A DNA stretch of 64,000 nucleotides from contig NZ_JAPKNI010000009.1 in NCBI RefSeq assembly GCF_026343955.1, forward strand, positions 1 through 64,000. Direction: 5' to 3'. Shown one piece after another: positions 34,800 through 45,923 of this stretch. The first letter of the stretch is position 1. Every line of letters starts with the position of its first letter. This stretch comes from Kaistia defluvii. Its GTDB lineage: Bacteria; Pseudomonadota; Alphaproteobacteria; Rhizobiales; Kaistiaceae. The position numbers were made by a program, and so were the translations under genes. The notes under the pieces are model-generated. The model was not told the origin of the DNA. It did no database searches and was given only the letters and a program-made list of their open reading frames with translations.

Positions 34800-35023
34800 T
34801 CTCTGCCGGAGGCGGTCGCGGCAATCGAGGCTGACGACGCCATCCGCGTCGTGCTGGTGCGCGGGCCGGTGGGCGCGCCTTCAGCGCCGGTGCGGATATC
34901 CAGCGAATTCGCGCATGGCTACTCCGATCCCGGCCGCACCGAGGCCTGTAGGGCGGCGGTCCGGGCCGCGCAGGCCGCGCTTTCCAGGCTTTCGTCGAGA
35001 AGCGGAAGCCGAATTTCGGCTGA
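34800..35023 (+). pseudogene. Enoyl-CoA hydratase/isomerase remnant
   Basis: Three pieces of a crotonase-family protein lie in order but in three frames. They are LPEAVAAIEADDAIRVVLVRG (34803-34865), RAFSAGADIQRIRAW (34874-34918, the CoA oxyanion-hole motif) and a C-terminal FQAFVEKRKPNFG followed by a stop (34981-35023). A full member is about 260 residues; here only about 75 codons remain. At least two frameshifts and a large internal deletion have occurred. No upstream start is recognisable. The next 312 bases (35024-35335) hold no supported gene. Confidence 0.75.
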
Positions 35024-35335
35024 ACATCGCCCCGCTCAGCCGGAGCGGCCTCGCCCCAGCGGATCGCTTGCCGATCTGATGGCCCAAGCATCGAATGCCG
35101 TTGCAGCGCTGTGCGTGGTTGCAGAAGGGCATGCTCGCGCCCTTGCCCGGCGCGCGCCATACGCGAGCCGGCACAACCGGGATATGATACGCTTCCCTCG
35201 CTGGGGCGGTGAGACCACCGCGCGGTCACGCCGTCAGGAACGGATGTGCGAAAGCGGCAGATGTCCCTGCCGGGAACCGACACGTCAGAACCGCGCAGCA
35301 GCGTCCTGGGCTGCCCCCTTGCGAAGGAGCGCATC

Positions 35336-36172
35336 ATGCCGAATGCCCGTCTCGCCTACATGCCCCTCATGACCTACCCGGACATCGCGCCGGACGAATC
35401 CATCGTCGCGGCCGTGGCGCTGGCCGAGGCGCTCGAATGCGAACTGCATGCCGCCACCTTTTCGGTCGAAATCCCCCCTGTGTCGTCGCCGATGGGCGGC
35501 TTCCTGCTGAATATTCCAGCCCTCATCCGAACGACCGAAGAGAACAGCCTCGCTGACTGCAATCGCCTTCAGGCGCTGATCCAGCAGCAGGCGGCCCGGA
35601 TCAAGGTGCAAGTCTCCAGCCGGAAGCTGATGCTGGGCGAGGCCGGACAGGCTGCGGCCGTCCAGGCCCGTTATTTCGATTTCGCGCTGTTGCCCTGGGC
35701 CCGGGACAGGCCCGTCCTGCAGGAACTGGCGGAAGCGATGATCTTCGAATCCGGTCGCCCCGCCATCCTGGTTCCCCCATCGGCCACGTCGGCGCCCATC
35801 CGGCAGGTGGCGATCGCCTGGGACGGCAGCCGCGTCGCCGCACGCGCCGTCGCCGACGCCCTGGCCTTCGTGACGAGGGATGTGGAGGTCCTGGTCCTGT
35901 CGGTTCCCGACGAAAAGTCGCTGCAGGGAAACGATATCGCGGAGGCCCTGACATCGTCGCTGGCCCGACGCGGCATCACGGCCCGCAGCCGGACCGTCCC
36001 GCTCGCCGAAAGGGAGATCGCGGAGGCGCTTCAGGACGCCGCGATGGAAGCGGGCGCGAACCTGCTGGCAATGGGCGGATTCGGCCACACGCGCATTCGC
36101 GACTTCATCCTGGGCGGCGCCACCAAGGGCGTCCTCTCGGACCTGCAGATGCCGGTCCTGCTTTCCCACTGA
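35336..36172 (+). CDS. Universal stress protein (UspA family, double domain)
   Basis: The 278-residue protein appears to be two tandem Usp-like domains. The C-terminal domain is clear: APIRQVAIAWDGSRVAARAVADAL, AGANLLAMGGFGHTRIRDFILGG and GVLSDLQMPVLLSH, including the GGxGHxRxRxxxxG ATP-loop pattern. The N-terminal half (ARLAYMPLMTYPD, FDFALLPW) is diverged and lacks the ATP loop. AAGGAG precedes the ATG at 35336. It is monocistronic and flanked by decayed genes. It probably acts in stress or hypoxia survival, as for the family. Confidence 0.88.
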   Translation: MPNARLAYMPLMTYPDIAPDESIVAAVALAEALECELHAATFSVEIPPVSSPMGGFLLNIPALIRTTEENSLADCNRLQALIQQQAARIKVQVSSRKLMLGEAGQAAAVQARYFDFALLPWARDRPVLQELAEAMIFESGRPAILVPPSATSAPIRQVAIAWDGSRVAARAVADALAFVTRDVEVLVLSVPDEKSLQGNDIAEALTSSLARRGITARSRTVPLAEREIAEALQDAAMEAGANLLAMGGFGHTRIRDFILGGATKGVLSDLQMPVLLSH

Positions 36173-36194
36173 CGGTGGCCACGAAAAGCGCATC

Positions 36195-36294
36195 GACCGG
36201 CCGGCATCGCGGCGTGGACGCGCAGCAGGCCGGCCATCGCGAGGTCGGACCAGAGCGAGCCGGCCTGTCGATGGCGGCGCGGCGCCCCGGCCAT
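36195..36294 (-). pseudogene. Remnant of an aldo/keto reductase 3' end
   Basis: The minus strand encodes DRQAGSLWSDLAMAGLLRVHA, nearly matching the C-terminus of the intact reductase at 36760-37785 (DRPVPASLWSDLKMAGLLRADA). Nucleotide identity is obvious around GCAGGCCGGCCATC and GGTCGGACCAGAGCGAG. Only the last 30 or so codons are present, without start or core. It may be a decayed tandem paralogue or a recombination scar. The rest of 36173-36384 holds nothing else I recognise. Confidence 0.7.
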
Positions 36295-36384
36295 GACGGG
36301 TTGGGTTTGACGTCCGTCACGTTTCCAGAATCAATAGGCCCACCTTAGGGAACGCTCGGCAGCGGGCGCTTGGGCGGGGCAGAC

Positions 36385-36714
36385 ATGACGTGGATCTGGA
36401 GCGGCCGAGGCAAGCCGCTGGACATCTTCCTGGTTCTCGCGGCGATCGCTGCCCTGGCCTGGATCTCGGCGACGCCCGCAAACGCCTGTTCGGGCTGCGG
36501 CTGCCGCGGCGGGCCGGGCTATCGCGGGCCGAATGGGCGATGCGTCAGTTGGGCCAATATCGGCCGGGTCTGCGGCTCGCCGCCGAGCGAACGCTGTTCG
36601 CCGGAGGGGCCGAATGCCGGCGCCGAGGAGGCGGCCCGGCAGGGCGCGCGCCTTCGAGGCCTGGAACCCGCCAGCCGCCCGCAGGACACGCCGCCCGAGC
36701 CGAAGCCGGAATAG
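36385..36714 (+). CDS. Small cysteine-rich exported protein, hypothetical
   Basis: The 109-residue protein has an N-terminal signal-like helix (DIFLVLAAIAALAWISATPANA, cleavage after ANA). A short Cys/Gly-rich segment follows (CSGCGCRGGPGYRGPNGRC, then VCGSPPSERCSPEG) with seven cysteines in about 40 residues. A hydrophilic Ala/Pro/Glu tail ends it. The cysteine spacing could form disulfides in the periplasm or bind metal. I do not recognise the family. The ATG at 36385 is chosen for the signal peptide; the gene stands alone. Confidence 0.55.
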   Translation: MTWIWSGRGKPLDIFLVLAAIAALAWISATPANACSGCGCRGGPGYRGPNGRCVSWANIGRVCGSPPSERCSPEGPNAGAEEAARQGARLRGLEPASRPQDTPPEPKPE

Positions 36715-36759
36715 TCTGGATCAGCCGGCGGTGGCGCGCGCCACCGCCGGCCGTATGGG

Positions 36760-37785
36760 TCAAGCCGGAGTCGGGGCGTCGGCGCGCAGCAGGCCGGCCA
36801 TCTTCAGATCGGACCAGAGCGAGGCCGGCACCGGCCGGTCGAAGGCGGCGCGGTTGCGCCTCGTCTCCTCGGCCGAGACCGAGCCCATGACCAGCGAGGC
36901 GACCGCGGGGTGGCCGAGCGGGAACTTCAGCGCCGCGTCGGCAAGCGTCACGCCATGCGCCTCGCACACCTTCTGGATCGCCGCCACCCGCTCCAGGATC
37001 TCCGGCGGGGCGTCGCGGTAATTATACTTGGCGCCGGGCACGGGGCCGGTAGCGAGGATGCCGGAATTGAACACGCCGCCCAGCATCATGCCGATGCCCT
37101 TCTCCTGCGCCAGCGGCAGGAAGCTGTCGAGCGCCGGCTGCTCCAGCAGGGAGTAGCGGCCGGCCAGCAGCATGGCGTCGAAATCGCCGGCGCGGGCGAA
37201 GCGCTCGCACATGTCCGCCTCGTTCAGGCCGACGCCGATCGCGTCGATCACCTTCTCCGAGCGCAACTGCTCCAGCGCCTTGTAGGCGCCCTCCATCGCG
37301 GCCTTGAAATGGCCCTCGACCGCCGCCGCGCCATGCGAATAGACGTCGACGTCATGGATCAGCACGATCTCGATCCGGTCGACGCCGAGGCGGATCAGCG
37401 ACTGCTCGAGCGAGCGCATGGCGCCGTCATAGGAATAGTCGAGCCGGGCGGGATGCGGCTGGCCGCCAGCGAAGTTCGGCGGCTGGGTGTTGCCATCGGC
37501 GGGCTGGTGCAGCGGGTCCATCCAGCGACCGACCTTGGTCGACAGCACGAAGGACTTGCGCGGCACGCCGCGCAGCACGGTGCCGATGCGGTGCTCGGCC
37601 AGGCCGTGGCCGTAGAAGGGCGAGGTGTCGTAGAGCGTGACGCCGGCCTCGACGGCCGCCGCGACGGCGCCGCGGGCGGTTTCGTCATCCAACCGGTGAT
37701 AGAGGTCGCCCAGCGGGGCGGAGCCGAAGCCGAGGGTCGTGACCGGAATCCCCGTGCGTCCGAGCGGGCGCGTCTCAAGTGCCAT
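36760..37785 (-). CDS. Aldo/keto reductase (D-threo-aldose 1-dehydrogenase-like)
   Basis: The 341-residue TIM-barrel oxidoreductase has an N-terminal LGRTGIPVTTLGFGSAPLGDLY, catalytic Asp/Tyr in TLYDTSPFYGHGLAEHRIG, Lys in VLSTKVGRW and His in IVLIHDVDVYSHG. The group includes L-fucose/D-threo-aldose dehydrogenases and pyridoxal 4-dehydrogenase, acting with NAD(P). Substrate is not resolved. A truncated copy of its C-terminus lies 500 bases beyond its 3' end. ATG start at 37785. Confidence 0.88.
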   Translation of the reverse strand: MALETRPLGRTGIPVTTLGFGSAPLGDLYHRLDDETARGAVAAAVEAGVTLYDTSPFYGHGLAEHRIGTVLRGVPRKSFVLSTKVGRWMDPLHQPADGNTQPPNFAGGQPHPARLDYSYDGAMRSLEQSLIRLGVDRIEIVLIHDVDVYSHGAAAVEGHFKAAMEGAYKALEQLRSEKVIDAIGVGLNEADMCERFARAGDFDAMLLAGRYSLLEQPALDSFLPLAQEKGIGMMLGGVFNSGILATGPVPGAKYNYRDAPPEILERVAAIQKVCEAHGVTLADAALKFPLGHPAVASLVMGSVSAEETRRNRAAFDRPVPASLWSDLKMAGLLRADAPTPA

Positions 37786-37974
37786 GGCGTTTCATTCCCT
37801 TTGTCTTTTTGGAGCACGGGAAATGACTGCCGCGACAGCGGCGACCGCGCCGGTCCGGCTTCGGTCGCGTCTGGCTGCGGCGAAAGCCTCCCGTCCTCCT
37901 CGCGGCGACAGGTTTCTCGATGACCGCCGCCGGCGTCAAGCCAAGATCGCGAACGGACACGAACGAGCGGACGT

Positions 37975-38001
37975 GAAAAGGCCGCCCTCATCGGGCGGCC
38001 T
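37975..38001 (-). terminator. Rho-independent terminator after the DUF1344-like gene
   Basis: On the minus strand AGGCCGCCC and GGGCGGCCT form a 9-bp stem with a 5-base loop, followed by TTTT. It lies about 60 bases past the stop at 38058. The remainder of 37786-38057 shows no gene. Confidence 0.85.
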
Positions 38002-38057
38002 GGAGAGACATCGAATACCCGGAAGGCAGAACGGACCGCCGCGGCCATCGAGTCACA

Positions 38058-38342
38058 TCATCTCGTGTTGATGCCGCTGCCGTCCGAAAAGCTGCTGTCC
38101 TCCTGGAGACCGACGGTGCCGTTGTCATTCTTGGTGACGATCACATGCTCGCCGCCATAGACGCCGCGCAGCAGCATCGGCTGGCTGACCTGGAACGTGC
38201 CGGCGCCCTCGACGGTGACGGTTCCGGTGGAGGGATTCACGTTCGAGACGACGCCGCCATAGGTCTCGGCCGCGAGGGCCGGTCCTGCAGCGAGCAGACC
38301 GGCGACGGGAAGAAGAAACAGGATCTTGCGCATGATGTTCAT
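38058..38342 (-). CDS. Small exported DUF1344-like protein (paralogue 1)
   Basis: The 94-residue precursor has a signal peptide (MRKILFLLPVAGLLAAGPALA) and a mature part of about 65 residues: ETYGGVVSNVNPSTGTVTVEGAG, then GEHVIVTKNDNGTVGLQEDSSFSDG. The short beta-rich body resembles DUF1344 exported proteins of rhizobia. It is paralogous to the product of 38922-39191 (same EHVIVT.N.NGT.G.QEDSS core). Starts at 38342 and 38333 are both possible. A strong terminator follows. Function unknown. Confidence 0.75.
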   Translation of the reverse strand: MNIMRKILFLLPVAGLLAAGPALAAETYGGVVSNVNPSTGTVTVEGAGTFQVSQPMLLRGVYGGEHVIVTKNDNGTVGLQEDSSFSDGSGINTR

Positions 38343-38921
38343 CCGTTGTTTGCCCCCACGATAGAGACATGGCGCTGGCCGGACGGCCGACAATCGGCGA
38401 CAGGCATCATGAACAAATTTTAATCCGGCATCCATATAATTGGCTTGGGTGCTGAATCGACCGGGGCCTCCGAAACCGCAGGATCCCGCCGTGAATTACC
38501 GATGCGGCTTGGCGCCAGCCTGCAGATCGCGGCAACAGCACCGACGGTTGAGAGCGGAAAAACGCGCCTTTCCGGGCCGAAGAGACGCCCTCCTGCTGTC
38601 CCGCCGCGCGATCATGAACCGGATCGCAGCGAGGTCGGCGCGCAGCCGTTCGTGTCCGGCTTGGGCAGCGATAGCTTTCGCCGAGGCAAATTCCATCCCC
38701 GCCGCCCCAAACGCGCGCCCACGCCGGCAAGAGCCCGGCTGGCAAGAGCCCGGCCGGACGCCTCGCCTATTCGCGCGAGGCGAAAGCGCGGCGGCGGAAC
38801 GGGAGGGAAGGGTATCGATTTCCGTCGACGCCGCGCGCCGGGGCGGGTTCCCCCGTCCCGGAAACGCGCCCGCCTTCCTCAAGCCTGTCGCCAGGCGCCT
38901 CGGCGGCGGGAAAGGAGCGGA
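38343..38921. other. Gene-free gap between the two small paralogues
   Basis: Open frames here are arginine-rich GC shadows without recognisable domains or good ribosome sites. A short direct repeat (GGCAAGAGCCCGGC, two adjacent copies near 38727-38757) is the only structure seen. The promoter of the first paralogue must lie at the left end. Confidence 0.4.
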
Positions 38922-39191
38922 TCAGTAGTCGCCGGCACCGGCATAGGAACTGTCTTCCTGGACGCCGATGGTGCCGTTGTTATTGAGGGTCACGATGACA
39001 TGTTCGCCCGGAGCGAGATTGCGCAGCAGCCGTGGATCGGCAACCTGGACGGTGCCGCCACCGACAATCGACAACTCGCCCGTATACGGGTCGGCCCGCG
39101 CCACCACGCCGCTCATCGTTTCGGCGGCAAGGGCCGTGCCGGGCACGAGGAGCAGGCCGGCAAAGAGAAGAAACAGCAGTTTCTTGTTCAT
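38922..39191 (-). CDS. Small exported DUF1344-like protein (paralogue 2)
   Basis: The 89-residue precursor has a signal peptide (NKKLLFLLFAGLLLVPGTALA) and a mature part TMSGVVARADPYTGELSIVGGG, then LAPGEHVIVTLNNNGTIGVQEDSSYAG. The architecture and C-terminal core match the protein encoded at 38058-38342, so the two arose by duplication. A GGAG site lies eight bases before the ATG at 39191. It is divergent from the cytochrome gene; the 307 bases between them contain no other gene. Function unknown. Confidence 0.75.
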   Translation of the reverse strand: MNKKLLFLLFAGLLLVPGTALAAETMSGVVARADPYTGELSIVGGGTVQVADPRLLRNLAPGEHVIVTLNNNGTIGVQEDSSYAGAGDY

Positions 39192-39498
39192 GGCTGATCT
39201 CCAACGTTTCGTTTCGGAGCGCCCCTCGCGCCCTATACCGGACGCCGGTCTCAACATGGGGATTCCGCGCCGCAGCCTCAAAAGATCTCAAGGGAATGTG
39301 AACGCGCCGGTGGGCAGCAGGGCTTCGCCGGAAGCCAACGCCCTGCCAGGACCGGGGCGCCCGGCGCGGCGGAACGTTTTTGGGCGAAGCGGGTGTCGGT
39401 TCGTGTAAAGAAAAGGCGAGCGACAGAGCATTGCAGCCTTCCCCATGCCCATGGCAGGCGGAAGGGCTCCAGAGTGGCAGCAGGCGGGGATTTCAGAA

Positions 39499-39816
39499 AT
39501 GCGTTTGGCGACGATGGCTTGGTTGGGAGCGGGCCTGCTGGCGCTTTCGGGCGCCGCGCAGGCCGACGATGCCGCAGCGGCGCGCGGCGCGAAGGTCGTC
39601 GAGCAATGGTGCCGGATGTGCCATCTGCGCGCGCATGACAAGCCCGACAAGACCATGGCGCCGCGCTACGAGGACATCGTCCGCCGCCCCGGCCGCGACG
39701 AGGCCTATTTCACCCGCTTCCTTGCGGAGGATCATTTCCCCATGACGATCTATCGGCTGTTTGACGACGAAAAGCGCGACGTCGTGGCTTATCTGATGTC
39801 GCTGAAGACGCGCTGA
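39499..39816 (+). CDS. Small periplasmic c-type cytochrome
   Basis: The 105-residue precursor has a signal peptide (residues 1-21, cleavage near AQA). A single heme c motif CRMCH (C38, C41, H42) is followed by a probable axial Met in DHFPMTIYRL. The C-terminal helix DVVAYLMSLK is typical of class I cytochromes. It would carry single electrons in the periplasm; no partner oxidase or dehydrogenase is adjacent. The ATG at 39499 (GGGGA upstream) starts the signal peptide; earlier in-frame starts add unrelated residues. Confidence 0.88.
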   Translation: MRLATMAWLGAGLLALSGAAQADDAAAARGAKVVEQWCRMCHLRAHDKPDKTMAPRYEDIVRRPGRDEAYFTRFLAEDHFPMTIYRLFDDEKRDVVAYLMSLKTR

Positions 39817-39917
39817 GCCAACAAATCCGGCCCCGGCCGGAACTTCCCGCGACCCGATCCGCCCCGGCCCATTCCAGGTGTCGGGGCGGGCGACACGCCA
39901 GCCAACCCCAGAACGCG

Positions 39918-39942
39918 AAAAGCCGCCCGGAAGGGCGGCTTT
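39918..39942. terminator. Terminator between cytochrome c and tRNA-Ala (bidirectional)
   Basis: AAAGCCGCCC and GGGCGGCTTT form a 10-bp stem with a short loop. The minus strand continues with TTTTCGC, so it serves tRNA-Ala best, and it may also stop the cytochrome transcript. Confidence 0.75.
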
Positions 39943-39972
39943 CGTTCGCTTCAGTTGCCTGAAGGGTGGAAT

Positions 39973-40048
<76 letters not shown>

Positions 40049-40165
40049 ACTCGTTCCAGAAGTCGGAGGGGTTGGGACCCCCCCGGAACGGCGCAACTCT
40101 TAAGCCGCGCTCTTTTTCAAATCAAGCGCCAATTCCAAAAATCGAACCGGTGCCTGTGGATAGCC

Positions 40166-40555
40166 TCAGGACTCCTCGTCCTCGACGCCACCGATGATGT
40201 CGGCAACATCGTCGCCTTCCTCTTCCTCGTCCTCGATGAAGACATCGTCGGCCTCGTCATCGGCGATTTCGACGTCGTCGTCATCGCTCTCGACCGCGAC
40301 GGCGCCGCCCGAAGCCTCTTCATCGGCTTCCTCGAGGCTGACGAACTCGGCGCCCTTGGCGACGTCGTCCTCGACCTCTTCGTCCTCATCGTCCGTCACA
40401 TTGGCCGGACGCGCCTTGGCCGGTCCGCTCTCGAAGAACGAGCGGGGATACGAAACGCCCGTAAAGGGCGAAACGATTGGATCTTTGTTCAGGTCGTAGA
40501 ACTTCTTGCCCGTCTCCGGGTCGACCCGCTTGGTGCCGAGTTCCGCTTTCGCCAC
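40166..40555 (-). CDS. TIGR02300 family acidic protein
   Basis: The 129-residue protein has a conserved N-terminal head (AKAELGTKRVDPETGKKFYD, LNKDPIVSPFTGVSYP) and a long Asp/Glu tail (about 60-129). The FYDLNKDP motif defines TIGR02300, found across alphaproteobacteria without known function. GTG at 40555 is preferred: GAGG lies six bases upstream and MAKAELGTKR is the usual start; the ATG at 40567 has no ribosome site. It is divergent from aroA, the conserved position. Confidence 0.88.
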   Translation of the reverse strand: MAKAELGTKRVDPETGKKFYDLNKDPIVSPFTGVSYPRSFFESGPAKARPANVTDDEDEEVEDDVAKGAEFVSLEEADEEASGGAVAVESDDDDVEIADDEADDVFIEDEEEEGDDVADIIGGVEDEES

Positions 40556-40574
40556 GTCGTGCCTCATCGGTTAA

Positions 40575-42754
<2,180 letters not shown>

Positions 42755-42800
42755 TTGAACGTTTTACGGCGCCGGAAGGGCTGAAATCGGCCAGTTTTGC

Positions 42801-42828
42801 CTTGCCGCATGGGCATCAAGCCTATATA
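42801..42828 (+). promoter_or_regulatory. Candidate rpsA promoter
   Basis: CTTGCC (42801-42806) and TATATA (42823-42828) are separated by 16 bases within the 285-base gap between cmk and rpsA. A leader of about 205 bases would result. S1 commonly represses its own translation through such a leader, but no defined structure was established here. Confidence 0.45.
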
Positions 42829-43039
42829 GAGCCCCAGATCCGCGAAGTCTCGACGTCGGTCCCCATCCCCGGATGGAGGCCTGGCGGCTGGAATTCATGG
42901 AAAAACACCCGAATCCAGGTCCGGAAGCGTCGGTCCGCCACATGCGGTTGCCCCGATTTCCGTCGAGGGCAGGATCGAGATCTCGGGTTTCAGCAACACC
43001 AACCGCCGACGCATGCCAGAAATGGCACCAGGAGATTTC

Positions 43040-44740
43040 ATGGCTGTTACCAACCCGTCCCGCGAAGATTTCGCCGCCCTTCTTGAAGAGTCCTTCGCCA
43101 ACGAAGACCTCTTTGAAGGCAGCGTCGTCAAGGGAACGATCGTCGCCATCGAGAAGGACCTCGCCGTCATCGACGTCGGGCTCAAGACCGAAGGCCGCGT
43201 GGCGCTCAAGGAATTCAATGGCCCGGGCCGCGACAACGCGCTCAAGGTCGGCGATGTGGTCGAGGTCTATCTCGAGCGCGTTGAAAATGCTCTCGGCGAA
43301 GCCGTTCTCTCGCGCGACAAGGCTCGCCGCGAAGAGAGCTGGATCCGTCTCGAGGAGCAGTTCAACAAGAACGAGAAGGTCACGGGCGTCATCTTCAACC
43401 AGGTCAAGGGCGGCTTCACCGTCGACCTGGACGGCGCCGTTGCCTTCCTGCCGCGTTCGCAGGTCGACATCCGCCCGGTGCGCGACGTCGGCCCGCTGAT
43501 GCACACGCCGCAGCCCTTCCAGATCCTCAAGATGGACAAGCGTCGCGGCAACATCGTCGTCTCGCGTCGTACCGTGCTTGAAGAGACCCGCGCCGAGCAG
43601 CGTTCGGAGCTCGTCCAGAGCCTCGAAGAAGGTCAGATCATCGAAGGCGTCGTCAAGAACATCACCGATTACGGTGCGTTCGTCGACCTTGGCGGCATCG
43701 ATGGCCTGCTGCACGTCACCGACATCGCGTGGCGCCGCATCAACCATCCGACAGAGGTGCTCTCGATCGGCCAGACCGTCCGCGTGCAGATCATCCGCGT
43801 CAATCACGAGACGCACCGTATCTCGCTCGGCATGAAGCAGCTCGAGGCCGATCCGTGGTCTGGCATCGAAGCCAAGTACCCGGTCCAGGCCAAGTTCTCG
43901 GGCCGCGTCACGAACATCACCGACTACGGTGCGTTCGTCGAGCTGGAGCCGGGCATCGAAGGCCTGATCCACGTCTCCGAGATGTCCTGGACGAAAAAGA
44001 ACGTTCATCCGGGCAAGATCGTCTCCACCTCGCAAGAGGTTGAGGTCATGATCCTCGAAGTCGATCCGGTGAAGCGTCGTATCTCGCTCGGTCTCAAGCA
44101 GACCCTGTCGAACCCGTGGGAGAGCTTCTCGGAGAAGTTCCCGATCGGCACGATCGTCGAAGGCGAAGTCAAGAACAAGACCGAGTTCGGTCTGTTCATC
44201 GGCCTCGACGGCGACGTCGACGGCATGGTCCACCTGTCGGATCTCGACTGGAACCGTCCCGGCGAGCAGGTCATCGACGAGTACAACCGTGGCGATATCG
44301 TCAAGGCGCAGGTTCTCGACGTCGACATCGACAAGGAGCGTATCTCGCTCGGCATCAAGCAGGTTGGCGGCGATCCGTTCGTCGAAGCTTCCGGCGAGCT
44401 GCGCAAGGGTGCCGTTGTCACCTGCGAGATCACGGCTGTGACCGAAGGCGGCCTGGAAGTCCGGATTGCGGATTCCGACCTGACCTCCTTCATCCGTCGC
44501 GCCGATCTGTCGCGTGATCGTTCGGAGCAGCGTCCGGAGCGTTTCGCCGTTGGCGAGAAGGTCGACGCCCGCATCACCAACTTCGACAAGAAGGCCCGCA
44601 AGGTCGCCGTCTCGATCAAGGCGCTTGAAATCGCCGAAGAGAAGGAAGCGGTTGCGCAGTTCGGCTCGTCGGATTCGGGTGCGTCGCTCGGCGACATCCT
44701 CGGCGCTGCCCTCAAGGCACGCCAGGGCACCGACGAGTAA
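43040..44740 (+). CDS. rpsA: 30S ribosomal protein S1
   Basis: The 566-residue protein is a chain of six S1 (OB-fold) domains. Repeats such as [39 protein letters not shown] and [16 protein letters not shown] recur at about 85-residue spacing. S1 brings mRNA to the 30S subunit. The ATG at 43040 (GGAG six bases upstream) begins [18 protein letters not shown], the rhizobial N-terminus; the frame extends back to 43013. Codon use is visibly biased to CGT/CGC and CTC/CTG as in highly expressed genes. Confidence 0.97.
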   Translation: [566 protein letters not shown]

Positions 44741-44765
44741 TCGTCACCGCCTTTCGAACTCAAGG

Positions 44766-44800
44766 AAACGCCCCGGCTCGTCCGGGGCGTTTTCGTTTTG
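44766..44800 (+). terminator. Rho-independent terminator of rpsA
   Basis: AAACGCCCCGG and CCGGGGCGTTT form a strong stem with a short loop, followed by TTTTCGTTTT, 26 bases after the rpsA stop. Confidence 0.92.
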
Positions 44801-44918
44801 GGCGGCTATTTTTTCGAAATCGCCAGTGCCGACAATTGCTTGGCACGGTCTTGTTTGATTTCGCAGTGCAAAACATATAACCCGTACAGGGTCTTCGAGA
44901 TCGACCGGGAGCGCATGG

Positions 44919-45923
44919 ATGAGCATCGACGCGGATCAGATCCTGGATCGCCGACGCCTGAGGCGAAAACTCACGACCTGGCGTGTCGTGGCCTTCGTGG
45001 CGGCGGCGCTCGCCATTGTCGGCGGCGGCCTGCTCGCGGCCGGTCCCGATGCGCTGGGCGGACGCTCGCGGCCGCATATCGCGCGGCTGACCATTTCCGG
45101 CTTCATTTCCGAAAACCGCGCCGAACTCGACCTGATCGACAAGATCGGCAAGAGCGACGCCGTCCAGGGCGTCATCGTCTCGATCAATTCGGGCGGCGGC
45201 GCCACCGCGGGCGGCGAAGCGCTCTATGACGCGATCCGCAAGCTGTCGGACAAGAAGCCCACGGTTGCCGCCATCCGCACCGTCGGCGCCTCCGCCGCCT
45301 ACATGACCGCGATCGCCGCCGACCATGTCGTCGCCTACCGCACCTCCATCACGGGCTCGATCGGCGTGCTGTTCCAGTCGCCGGAAGTGAGCGAGGCGAT
45401 GGCCAAGCTCGGCATCAAGCTGACCGAGGTGAAGTCGTCGCCGCTCAAGGCCGCGCCCTCGCCCTTCGCGCCGCCCACGCCCGAGGCGCTGGCCGTGATC
45501 GACTCGATGATCCGCGATACCTACAACTGGTTCGTCGACATTGTCGCCGAGCGCCGCAATCTCGACCGGCCCAAGGCGCTGCAACTGGCCGATGGCCGCG
45601 TCTTCTCGGGCCACCAGGCGCTCGAAGCCGGCCTGATCGACGAAATCGGCGGCGAGGAGACGGCGATTGCCTGGTTGACGACCAAGAAGGGCGTCGATGC
45701 GCGGTTGCGCGTGGTCGACTGGGAGCCGGAAAGCAGCGGCAGCCCGTTCTCCTTTTCCAGCGCCGCCTTCGTCTGGCTGGCGCGCCAGGCCGGCTTCTCG
45801 CCCGACCTTCTCTATGCTTCCGGCGTCGCGGGCCTGCTGCCTTCCAGACTCCAGCTTGACGGTCTCCTATCCGTTTGGCACGCTCCTACCGGTCTGAACG
45901 ACGCTGAGGGGGCGCCGCGGTGA
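44919..45923 (+). CDS. sppA: Signal peptide peptidase SppA (short form)
   Basis: The 334-residue membrane serine protease has one N-terminal membrane segment (about 22-41) and a single S49 domain. Catalytic Ser125 lies in [11 protein letters not shown] and Lys177 in [31 protein letters not shown] is the substrate-strand region. It degrades cleaved signal peptides in the inner membrane, working as an oligomer. The gene overlaps ihfB by four bases (GTGA), so the two are coupled. Confidence 0.93.
   Translation: MSIDADQILDRRRLRRKLTTWRVVAFVAAALAIVGGGLLAAGPDALGGRSRPHIARLTISGFISENRAELDLIDKIGKSDAVQGVIVSINSGGGATAGGEALYDAIRKLSDKKPTVAAIRTVGASAAYMTAIAADHVVAYRTSITGSIGVLFQSPEVSEAMAKLGIKLTEVKSSPLKAAPSPFAPPTPEALAVIDSMIRDTYNWFVDIVAERRNLDRPKALQLADGRVFSGHQALEAGLIDEIGGEETAIAWLTTKKGVDARLRVVDWEPESSGSPFSFSSAAFVWLARQAGFSPDLLYASGVAGLLPSRLQLDGLLSVWHAPTGLNDAEGAPR

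Noticed and set aside
38496-38882. 128-codon minus frame between the small paralogues
   Set aside because: Arginine-rich, no signal, no ribosome site, no recognisable family.
40153-40161. DnaA-box-like TGTGGATAG
   Set aside because: Single near-match without a cluster or AT-rich unwinding region; likely chance.
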